Source: Candidatus Sungiibacteriota bacterium (GTDB taxonomy: Bacteria > Patescibacteriota > Minisyncoccia > Sungbacterales > HO2-52-23). Taken from it: DNA of 35,118 nt. Each line of letters begins with the position of its first letter. Positions within the stretch are counted from its first letter, which is position 1. The notes beneath the pieces are model-generated. The model was not told the origin of the DNA, did no database searches, and saw nothing but the letters and a program-made list of their open reading frames with translations. The stretch spans positions 1-35,118 of the forward strand of contig JACQRW010000019.1 of NCBI GenBank assembly GCA_016206285.1, given 5' to 3'. This document shows positions 28,806-35,118 of this stretch, one piece after another. Position numbers and translations under genes: made by a program.

Positions 28806-29849
28806 ATGGCTCAAATTCAACTTCCTTTTTCGCCGCGCGAGGCGAGTAAAACAATTCTCAAAAAACTGGCAAGCCGCCGCATGCAAGATGTGATTAAGCG
28901 GCGTTTTGGTCTTGCAGGCGGCAAGGTTGCTACGCTTGAATCCATCGGCAGAGAGTATAAAATTACACGCGAGCGCGTACGCCAGATTGAAGCTGATGCG
29001 CTCAAACTGCTGCGCAAAGAAGAAAATCTTGCTGAGCTCCAGCCTCTTTTTGGAGTGCTTGAAGCGCGTTTGGCGAGCTTTGGCAATGTTGCGGCCCACC
29101 ACCGGTTTTTGGCAGAGTGTGCCGATAAAGCGCACCATCGTGATCTGGTGCTGCTCCTTACGCTGAACAAAATTTTCCAGAAGATTCCGGAGACTGATGT
29201 TCACCACGAACGATGGTCGCTTGACCGCTCAGTTGCGGCAGATGTCGAGAAAGTGCTTGCCGGAGTTTCTGCCGATCTTGGGAAAAGCGGAGTTACGGTT
29301 CCGGAGAAAAAACTGTATGAAATTGCGGCAAAAAATGCCGCAGATGTGATGGGGCATGAACCGGAGCAGCGTGTACTCGAAGCCTATCTTGCCACTTCCA
29401 AGATGATCCAGAAAAATCCCTATGGCGAGTACGGCCTTGTTTCCTGGCCTACGGTCAGCCCTACCGGAGTGAAAGACAAGGCATATGCCGCGCTCATGAA
29501 GTCAAACCAACCATTGCATTTTCGGCAGGTTGCGTCGGCCATAGACGCAGCAGGATGGAGCAAGCGCAAGGCTCATCCGCAAACCGTGCATAATGAGCTG
29601 ATCAAAGATAAGCGCTTTGTGCTGGTGGGCAGGGGTTTGTATGGTCTTGCTTCATGGGGATTTGAACCCGGAGCAGTGCGCGAAGTGCTGGTATCGGTGT
29701 TCAAGGCCGCCAAAAAACCGCTTTCCAAAGACCAGGCAGTCAAACTCGTGCTTGAAAAGCGGGCCGTAAAGCCGCAAACCATTCTTTTGAATCTCCAAAA
29801 CAAATCTCTTTTCCGCAAAACGGAAAACGAGGAGTATACGCTTGTATAG
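28806..29849 (+). CDS. Regulator: sigma-70 region-4 HTH plus HARE-HTH domain
   Basis: A 347-residue, apparently soluble DNA-binding protein. Residues 44-71 (LESIGREYKITRERVRQIEADALKLL) are a clear sigma-70 region 4.2 helix-turn-helix, the part that reads the -35 box. There is no region 2, so it cannot be a complete sigma factor. Residues about 222-288 (KAYAALMKSNQPLHFRQVASAI then FVLVGRGLYGLASWG) match the HARE-HTH domain found in RNA polymerase delta and in DNA-modification proteins. A second winged-helix-like repeat seems to follow (291-345: KPLSKDQAVKLVLEKRAVKPQTILLNLQ). It probably binds promoters or RNA polymerase. The gene has the strongest promoter in the window and its own terminator candidate. 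Confidence 0.82.
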   Translation: MAQIQLPFSPREASKTILKKLASRRMQDVIKRRFGLAGGKVATLESIGREYKITRERVRQIEADALKLLRKEENLAELQPLFGVLEARLASFGNVAAHHRFLAECADKAHHRDLVLLLTLNKIFQKIPETDVHHERWSLDRSVAADVEKVLAGVSADLGKSGVTVPEKKLYEIAAKNAADVMGHEPEQRVLEAYLATSKMIQKNPYGEYGLVSWPTVSPTGVKDKAYAALMKSNQPLHFRQVASAIDAAGWSKRKAHPQTVHNELIKDKRFVLVGRGLYGLASWGFEPGAVREVLVSVFKAAKKPLSKDQAVKLVLEKRAVKPQTILLNLQNKSLFRKTENEEYTLV

Positions 29850-29875
29850 AAAGGGCAATACGAGTTACAATAACA

Positions 29876-29926
29876 CTGTGCCGGAGCGAATTTGCCAACG
29901 CCTCGCACAGTTGTTTTTTATTTTAA
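29876..29926 (+). terminator. Probable terminator after 28806 regulator
   Basis: CTGTGC (29876-29881) pairs with GCACAG (29905-29910), with imperfect inner pairing, followed by TTGTTTTTTATTTT. Confidence 0.65.
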
Positions 29927-29934
29927 ATTTTTAT

Positions 29935-31284
29935 ATGCCTTTTGATAATTCCGCAACTTCCCAGATTCTCGAAGGTATCGCGGCATTCCGGTCCTGGATC
30001 ATCAGCATCTGGTGGCTTTGGGTGTTCCCGATCCTATTTCTTTTGGCGCGGTCTTTGTGGCTTGCCTATATTCGCGAGTGGTACCGGAGGCATCTGGTGT
30101 GGTCCATGTATGAACTGAAAATCCCGCGGGAAATTCTTCGCTCGCCCCGCGCCATGGAGCAGGTGCTTGCCTCCATCTATGCACTTGTCAATTCTCCGGG
30201 CAACATCAAAGAAACGTGGTGGGACGGGGAAGTAACGAAGTGGTCCTCTTTGGAGCTGGTTAGCTTTGGCGGCGAGATCCGATTTTTTATGCGTGCGACA
30301 AAAGACAATTGGACCATGGTACAGACAGCGCTCTACTCCCAGTATCCGGATCTTGAACTGGTTGAGATTCCGGAATCCGAGGACTATATCCACCGCATGC
30401 CGCCGACCGCCGAAGAGGTGCTGAAAATCCCGCGCCGTCTTTTCGGCAGCGAGCAAATTCTTTCCCGGCCCGACGTATATCCGATCCGTACGTATGTTGA
30501 TTTCGAGGAATCCGAAGAGGATTTCCGGCTTGACCCGTTCGCGACCCTGTTGGAAGTACTTGGCAAGTGCGGCCCCAAAGAGGAACTATGGATGCAGATA
30601 TTGATCAGGCCGGTGCTTGGCGATTGGTGGAAAAATAAAGGAGAGGCGGAAATTGAGAAACTCAAAGAAAGAAATACGCAAAAGATCGTGAGCCAGGAAT
30701 ACGGCGAGACTTCGATGACGCGCCTCTATCCCGGGTTCGGTGATGCCGAACTCATCAAGGCGATTGACAAAAACATCGCCAAGCCTGCTTTTGAGACCGT
30801 GATTCGCTATCTGTATATGACCGCACCCGAAGCATATAATTCAAATTTCGCCCGCCGCGGCGTTGCATCAGCGCTCAATCAGCACGCTTCAAAAGCATTC
30901 AATGAGTTTTACTATAACAAGGGCTCGGCCACGCGCGTGGAATACCACTTCGGGATAATTCCGCCCTTCTTTCCCAAGCGCCGGTATCTGGCGCGGCAGC
31001 GAAAAATTTATCGGCATTACCGCGAGCGTTACATCTATCCGCAGTCATTTGCGGAAAACATTTTGGAGCTCAAAGGATTTCATTTTGGCATTTGGGGTTG
31101 GAAAACTTCGCACATGGTGCTCAATACCGAAGCGCTTGCCACGATCTACCATCTGCCGACCAAACCGGTCATGTCCGCACAGCTTATCCGCAAGGTGGAG
31201 GCCCGGAAGATCGGCCCGCCCATGGGTCTTGCCATATTCGGCGAGGAAGACGAACGCGCCGATTTGCCGGGTATTGGAAAATAA
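29935..31284 (+). CDS. Membrane-anchored partner of HerA/TraG-like ATPase
   Basis: A 449-residue protein with one N-terminal hydrophobic helix (about 20-45) followed by a basic stretch (REWYRRHLVW) and a large cytoplasmic part. The segment WTMVQTALYSQYPDLELVEI (about 126-145) resembles the N-terminal region of VirB4/TraC-like conjugation proteins. No Walker motifs are present, so it is not an ATPase. It is a family of unknown function that I associate with Patescibacteria genomes. The ATPase gene follows 42 nt later; together they could form a membrane-anchored DNA or protein pump. ATG 29935 gives a sensible N-terminus; the open frame back to 29842 crosses the preceding terminator. Confidence 0.75.
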   Translation: MPFDNSATSQILEGIAAFRSWIISIWWLWVFPILFLLARSLWLAYIREWYRRHLVWSMYELKIPREILRSPRAMEQVLASIYALVNSPGNIKETWWDGEVTKWSSLELVSFGGEIRFFMRATKDNWTMVQTALYSQYPDLELVEIPESEDYIHRMPPTAEEVLKIPRRLFGSEQILSRPDVYPIRTYVDFEESEEDFRLDPFATLLEVLGKCGPKEELWMQILIRPVLGDWWKNKGEAEIEKLKERNTQKIVSQEYGETSMTRLYPGFGDAELIKAIDKNIAKPAFETVIRYLYMTAPEAYNSNFARRGVASALNQHASKAFNEFYYNKGSATRVEYHFGIIPPFFPKRRYLARQRKIYRHYRERYIYPQSFAENILELKGFHFGIWGWKTSHMVLNTEALATIYHLPTKPVMSAQLIRKVEARKIGPPMGLAIFGEEDERADLPGIGK

Positions 31285-31304
31285 TCACTTGCAAGGAGGT
31301 CTTT

Positions 31305-31313
31305 TGCTATAAA
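31305..31313 (+). promoter_or_regulatory. Extended -10 before the ATPase gene
   Basis: TGcTATAAA with the -10 box at 31308-31313, 13 nt before ATG 31327. The AAGGAGG at 31293-31299 lies upstream of the predicted transcript start and 27 nt from the ATG, so it cannot serve as its Shine-Dalgarno. Confidence 0.5.
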
Positions 31314-31326
31314 ATTATTTATCTGT

Positions 31327-32790
31327 ATGGCCAAAGAAGGAAAAATTCATCTTTCAAAATATGCGCCGCCCCCGTCGGATCTGCCGATATACCAGCAGAT
31401 TGATCCGAAAGATGTTTCATTTATCGGACGCACCAATTATGAGGCGCCGATGGAATCTAAAAAATATATTTTCGGGATCAAGCGCAAAGACCGCCGCCGG
31501 CACGTGTATATTGTCGGCAAATCCGGCGTGGGCAAGTCAAAGCTGCTGGAGCTTTTTGTACGCCAGGATATCGTATACAATTACGGACTTTGTTTTATTG
31601 ATCCGCACGGCGATGTAATAGAGGAGATTTTAAAATTTATTCCGGAGGAACGGATTGATGATGTGGTACTGATTGATCCGTCTGATGCCGAATACCCGAT
31701 CTCGTTCAATCCGTTACAAAAGGTTCCGGTGGAGCTGAAGCATCAGATGGCGCAGGGGCTGATCGAGGTCATGGAAAAGCAATTCGGCGCCAATTGGACG
31801 CCGCGGCTTGAGCATGTATTCCGATTTACGGTGCTGGCTTTGCTTGATTACCCGGAAGCTACGCTGCGCGGCATGATCTCGATGCTGACGGACCGGCCGT
31901 ACCGCCAGCGCGTGATCGAATATATCACCGACGATATGGTGCGGAGGTTTTTTGCGGTCGAGTTTGCCGACTGGTCGGAGAAATTCGATACGGATGCCAT
32001 CGTGCCGCTTGTCAACAAGTTGGGGCAGTTTCTTTCCATGCCCATGCTTCGCAATATTTTTGCGCAAAAAGAGAACAAGCTCGATTTGGAGGAGCTTATC
32101 AATACAAAAAAGATTGTGCTTATCAATCTTTCCAAAGGAAAGATTGGGGAAGAAAACTCAAGCTTTTTTGGTTCGATGTTTATCACTAAAATTAAGCAGG
32201 CCGGCATGGCGCGTGCCGAAATGCCGGAAGAAGATCGAAGCGACTTTTATCTCTATGTTGATGAGTTTCAGAATCTCGTGACAGATTCGTTTGTCAACTT
32301 GTTCTCCGAGGCAAGAAAATACGGATTGAATATCGTGGTGGCTCACCAGTATACGGCGCAACTACCCCCCTCTCTGCTTGCAACCGTGCTCGGAAATGTT
32401 GCAAATTTGATATCGTTCCGTGTTGGAGGCGATGATGCCCAACGGCTTGAAACCGAATATACGCCGGTTTTCAAGGCAAAAGATATGATCAACCTTGGCA
32501 TGCAGGAGTTTTATATCAAAGAGACGATTGACGGCGAGACCTATGATCCGTTTTCGGCGCAGACTTTGAAAATTTTCCCGCCCACGCATCCGCCGTATAA
32601 GAACCGGATTGTCGAGCAATCGCGCAAAAAATATGCCATGCATCGGGATGATGTGGCGCGTATGCTGAAAGAGGAGGAAGAGTCGGTCCTGTTTCGAAAG
32701 AATCCCTCGACCAGCTCGGGACAAGCGGCTTCCGCAATAGAGACTCAGCAGCAACCGCAACAAGAATCCCATCCCGAACCGCTGATTTAG
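31327..32790 (+). CDS. HerA/TraG-like DNA-translocating ATPase
   Basis: A 487-residue FtsK/HerA-superfamily ATPase of the VirD4/TraG type without its own membrane segments. Walker A GKSGVGKS (64-71), IDPHGD (91-96) as in TraG/TraD relatives, Walker B FYLYVDEFQN (307-316), and VVAHQYTAQL (337-346) with the sensor Gln. Relatives pump DNA or couple substrates to a type IV channel. Its partner at 29935 carries the membrane anchor that VirD4 proteins usually have themselves. The low-complexity C-terminal tail contains STSSGQA (about 461-467), encoded by a dispersed repeat (32704-32726), then a Gln-rich end. No relaxase, pilin or VirB-like genes are in the window, so a full conjugation system is not shown. 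Confidence 0.85.
   Translation: MAKEGKIHLSKYAPPPSDLPIYQQIDPKDVSFIGRTNYEAPMESKKYIFGIKRKDRRRHVYIVGKSGVGKSKLLELFVRQDIVYNYGLCFIDPHGDVIEEILKFIPEERIDDVVLIDPSDAEYPISFNPLQKVPVELKHQMAQGLIEVMEKQFGANWTPRLEHVFRFTVLALLDYPEATLRGMISMLTDRPYRQRVIEYITDDMVRRFFAVEFADWSEKFDTDAIVPLVNKLGQFLSMPMLRNIFAQKENKLDLEELINTKKIVLINLSKGKIGEENSSFFGSMFITKIKQAGMARAEMPEEDRSDFYLYVDEFQNLVTDSFVNLFSEARKYGLNIVVAHQYTAQLPPSLLATVLGNVANLISFRVGGDDAQRLETEYTPVFKAKDMINLGMQEFYIKETIDGETYDPFSAQTLKIFPPTHPPYKNRIVEQSRKKYAMHRDDVARMLKEEEESVLFRKNPSTSSGQAASAIETQQQPQQESHPEPLI
32704..32726. repeat. Dispersed element inside ATPase gene, - orientation
   Basis: CCCTCGACCAGCTCGGGAC and the following AAGC are the near-exact reverse complement of the element at 25839-25866 (common core GCTTGYCCCGAGC ... 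GTCGAGGG). Read in this direction it encodes PSTSSGQA. Confidence 0.72.
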
Positions 32791-32818
32791 TTGCATAATT
32801 TTTCTGGATCGGTATTAT
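32791..32818 (+). promoter_or_regulatory. Promoter of zinc-ribbon protein gene
   Basis: TTGCAT (32791-32796), 16-nt spacer, TATTAT (32813-32818). Predicted leader about 64 nt. Confidence 0.5.
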
Positions 32819-32888
32819 AACAACAAGCAAGGGAAAGGCGATTTTTTATTTTCTCCTAACCCGGCAGTCGCATCTCTCTCTATATTTC

Positions 32889-34646
32889 ATGCAATCGGAG
32901 AACAAAATTTGTCAAAACTGCAAAAAAGAATTCCTCATTGAGCCGGAGGATTTTTCGTTTTACGAGAAGGTGAAGGTTCCACCGCCGACCTGGTGTCCGG
33001 ACTGTCGGATGATCCGACGGTTTTTGTTCAAAAATGACCGGTCACTATTTCGGCATAAAGACGAGGCATCGGGGAAAGAGATTTTCTCCAGTTTTCCTGC
33101 GCAGGCGGCAGTTAAAGTGTATGACCGCGAATACTGGTGGTCTGACAAATGGGATGCAATGGCATACGGCCGCGATTATGATTTTTCCCGTCCGTTTTTT
33201 GAACAATTTCGAGAATTGCTTTATACGGTTCCGCTATTTTCGAAAAGCGTACTTGGTAACATAAATTCCGACTATTGCGATAACGCCGGGTTTTTAAAAA
33301 ATTGCTATCTCTGTTTTGATCTTAATTATTCGGAGAATTGCGCATATGCGGTAAAAGGCACTTCACTAAAGGATTCGTTTGATACCTATGAAGTGGCCAA
33401 AAGCGAGTTTTGCTATGAGAGTGTCATACTGGAAGAAAGCTATCGCGTATTTTTCTCGATAGATTGCGAGCGGTGCACCGATGTATGGTTTTCAAAAGAT
33501 CTGACCAGCTGCAACAACTGTTTTGGTTGTGTGAATTTGCGTAATAAATCCTACTATATTTTTAACAAGTCATACTCAAAAGAAGAATATTTTGAAGAAT
33601 TAAAAAAATTGAATGCCGGGTCATATCGTTCGATGCGGGATATACTTCAAAAGGCACATGAACTTTGGATACAGTTTCCCGTCAAGTATTTCCATGGATA
33701 TCATAACGTGAATGTAAATGGGCAATTGCTCTATAACGACAAGAATGTGCATCAGTCCTATTCCGTACAGGATGCCGAAAATGTAAAATATTCCCAAATG
33801 CTGCTTCCAAAGACCAGCGAGGCGTACGATTACTCAACCTTTGGAGTGAACGCTTCGCTGGTGTACGAGTGTCTTACCTCCGGATTCAACAGTTCCGGAC
33901 TCCGATTTTGTTGGGAGTGTTGGGATGGATGCCGTGATCTGGAATACTCTACCTATTGTAATACATCCTCAAATCTGTTCGGCTGTGTAAGTTTGCGCAA
34001 AAAAGAATATTGCATCTTTAATAAGCAGTATTCAAAAGAGGACTATTTTGCTCTGCGCGAAAAGATCATCCAACATATGAATGATATGCCGTACACCGAT
34101 GCACAAGGAAGAGTGTACCGCTACGGCGAGTTTTTTCCGCCGGAATTTTCTCCGTTCGCATACAATGAAACGCTCACGCATGACTTTTTCCCATTGTCCA
34201 AAGAAGATGCCGAAGTCCAAGGATATGTATGGCGCGAGCCGGAAGTGCGGGAATTTCAGACAACTATAAAAGCAGAGGATTTGCCCGATCACGTCGATGA
34301 CGCGACTGACGATATTCTCAAAGAAGTGATCGGGTGTGCTGTATGTAACAAAGCTTATCGTTTTATCCCCATGGAGCTTGCGTTTTACCGGAGCATGGGG
34401 ATCCCGCTGCCGCGTGCTTGCCCAAACTGCAGATTTCTTGAGCGGTTCAAACTTATCAATCCGCCCAAATTCTGGAGGCGCGCGTGCCAGTGCAATGGCG
34501 CCGCGGATGAACGGAATATCTACCAAAATGCCGCCACGCACCCGCACGGCGCAGGCAAATGTCCGAATGAGTTTGAAACCAGCTACTCTCCGGAAAAACC
34601 AGAAATCGTTTACTGCGAGAGCTGTTACCAGAATGAAGTGTTGTGA
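32889..34646 (+). CDS. Cys-rich protein with duplicated zinc ribbons
   Basis: A 585-residue protein of unknown function and unusual build. N-terminal zinc ribbon C8-C11/C36-C39; a second, homologous ribbon near the end, C483-C486/C511-C514 (both fit CxxCxKx(E/A)(F/Y)...(P)xx(W/A)CPxCR); and a third set of cysteines in the tail (Cys533, Cys535, Cys558, Cys576, Cys579). Between them (about 130-390) lies a Cys, Asn, Ser and Tyr-rich region with a regular short period, which could be a right-handed beta-helix. It contains a long internal repeat: FGCVNLRNKSYYIFNKSYSK (212-231) and FGCVSLRKKEYCIFNKQYSK (364-383). No signal peptide. I recall similar proteins being common in Patescibacteria, often under unrelated database names. 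RNA or DNA binding is plausible but unproven. Confidence 0.82.
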   Translation: MQSENKICQNCKKEFLIEPEDFSFYEKVKVPPPTWCPDCRMIRRFLFKNDRSLFRHKDEASGKEIFSSFPAQAAVKVYDREYWWSDKWDAMAYGRDYDFSRPFFEQFRELLYTVPLFSKSVLGNINSDYCDNAGFLKNCYLCFDLNYSENCAYAVKGTSLKDSFDTYEVAKSEFCYESVILEESYRVFFSIDCERCTDVWFSKDLTSCNNCFGCVNLRNKSYYIFNKSYSKEEYFEELKKLNAGSYRSMRDILQKAHELWIQFPVKYFHGYHNVNVNGQLLYNDKNVHQSYSVQDAENVKYSQMLLPKTSEAYDYSTFGVNASLVYECLTSGFNSSGLRFCWECWDGCRDLEYSTYCNTSSNLFGCVSLRKKEYCIFNKQYSKEDYFALREKIIQHMNDMPYTDAQGRVYRYGEFFPPEFSPFAYNETLTHDFFPLSKEDAEVQGYVWREPEVREFQTTIKAEDLPDHVDDATDDILKEVIGCAVCNKAYRFIPMELAFYRSMGIPLPRACPNCRFLERFKLINPPKFWRRACQCNGAADERNIYQNAATHPHGAGKCPNEFETSYSPEKPEIVYCESCYQNEVL

Positions 34647-35059
34647 TGTCAAAAATAAAAAGAGTAATGGTATTCGGGGTGTTTGACCGGCTGCATCCGG
34701 GGCATTTGGATTTTCTCCGGCAGGCAGCGGAGCATGGAGATGAGTTGATCGCTGTGGTGGCACGGGATCGGATGGTTGCAGAGTTGAAAAATAAAATACC
34801 TCTCCATTCGGAGCAAGAGCGTCTTGCCGCGGTTGGTAAAGTTCTGGAAGTGACGCTGGCGGTTTTAGGCGATGAAGTGCAGGGAAGTTATAATGTAATC
34901 GCTGAGCATAAACCGGATGTGATTTGCGTAGGGTATGACCAGCACGGGCTTACGAAAGATTTGGAAGAAAAGATGGTGTTGAGATCTATTTCTCAGTTCA
35001 TTGTTGTGCGGCTTGAATCGCATTATCCGGAAAAGTTTCATACTTCCCACTTAGCGTAA
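34646..35059 (+). CDS. Cytidylyltransferase-like nucleotidyltransferase
   Basis: A 137-residue nucleotidyltransferase of the HxGH class (TagD/RibL-like). The signature is GVFDRLHPGHLDFLRQA (about 11-27) with the HPGH nucleotide-binding motif; VICVGYDQHG follows near residue 93, as in FAD synthetase (RibL) and glycerol-3-phosphate cytidylyltransferase. It would transfer CMP or AMP to a phosphorylated substrate. The length and the GYDQ motif fit archaeal-type FAD synthase slightly better, but I cannot decide. The ATG at 34646 overlaps the preceding stop (TGATG), so translation is probably coupled to the zinc-ribbon gene. Confidence 0.82.
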   Translation: MSKIKRVMVFGVFDRLHPGHLDFLRQAAEHGDELIAVVARDRMVAELKNKIPLHSEQERLAAVGKVLEVTLAVLGDEVQGSYNVIAEHKPDVICVGYDQHGLTKDLEEKMVLRSISQFIVVRLESHYPEKFHTSHLA

Positions 35060-35110
35060 AAAATTTTCTTAATTGCGGGTATCGTGTTCGTTTTTTGTTT
35101 TGTAAAAATA

Positions 35111-35118
35111 TGGTATAA
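35111..35118 (+). promoter_or_regulatory. Possible extended -10 at window end
   Basis: TGgTATAA at the last eight bases, cut by the window edge. It would serve a gene beyond the window. The 51 bases before it (35060-35110) are AT-rich and show nothing else. Confidence 0.35.

Noticed and set aside
31293-31299. AAGGAGG as Shine-Dalgarno of the ATPase gene
   Set aside because: It is 27 nt from the ATG, too far, and upstream of the likely transcript start.
29935-32790. Complete type IV secretion or conjugation system
   Set aside because: Only an ATPase and a membrane partner are present. No relaxase, pilin, VirB4, VirB6 or VirB8 to VirB10 homologue was seen in the window.
1-35118. tRNA, rRNA, CRISPR array, transposase, integrase
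   Set aside because: I read for T-loop-like GGTTCGA contexts, regularly spaced repeats and recombinase motifs and found none. Small tRNAs could only be excluded firmly with a covariance-model scan.

Overview
The window reads as a chromosomal segment of a Candidate Phyla Radiation (Patescibacteria) bacterium, probably of the Parcubacteria type. No marker gene here fixes the lineage, so this is inference. It rests on the short, minimal versions of housekeeping proteins, on protein families typical of these genomes (Cys-rich double zinc-ribbon protein, single-TM protein plus HerA/TraG-like ATPase, DUF763, COG4586-type ABC exporters), on isolated remnants of biosynthesis (pyrB alone, a purD-like gene alone), and on small palindromic repeats, some of them inside genes. 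All 36 genes I accept lie on the + strand. No tRNA, rRNA, CRISPR array or transposase was found, and there is no gene-free stretch longer than 300 bases.

Layout. 27-3617: PurD-like ATP-grasp protein, ribosome hibernation factor, GGDEF diguanylate cyclase, and an unknown protein between two terminators with the same stem. 3703-8486: SecA, a MazG-like NTP pyrophosphohydrolase overlapping a DUF2000 protein, and a stand-alone aspartate carbamoyltransferase. 8575-17055: two related ABC-2 export systems in permuted order (ATPase-P1-P2 and P1-P2-ATPase). They enclose a Nudix hydrolase, a SAM methyltransferase, a D-2-hydroxyacid dehydrogenase and two unknown stand-alone genes. 17197-21768: RadC, a small unknown protein, a cysteine-free family-4-like uracil-DNA glycosylase, an FAD-linked oxidase, a second Nudix protein and a glycine-rich RRM protein. 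22026-28737: TypA/BipA, a DUF4258-like protein, an M23-like protein, DUF763, SecD and SecF. 28806-35059: a regulator combining a sigma-70 region-4 HTH with a HARE-HTH domain, the membrane protein/ATPase pair, a large zinc-ribbon protein and a cytidylyltransferase-like protein.

How the parts work together. SecA, SecD and SecF supply protein export. RadC, UDG, the Nudix proteins and the MazG-like enzyme fit DNA repair and nucleotide-pool cleaning. HPF, TypA and the RRM protein fit ribosome and RNA stress responses. The two ABC-2 systems probably export an unidentified compound, and the enzymes between them could act on it, but nothing in the sequence proves that.

Two wider patterns stand out. 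First, many genes have a -10 box only 5-9 nt before ATG and no Shine-Dalgarno, suggesting leaderless mRNAs. Five stand-alone genes instead have a strong Shine-Dalgarno and their own terminator. Second, palindromic repeat elements occur between genes, inside a terminator and inside reading frames. One element appears in two genes in opposite orientation, and so encodes two different peptides.
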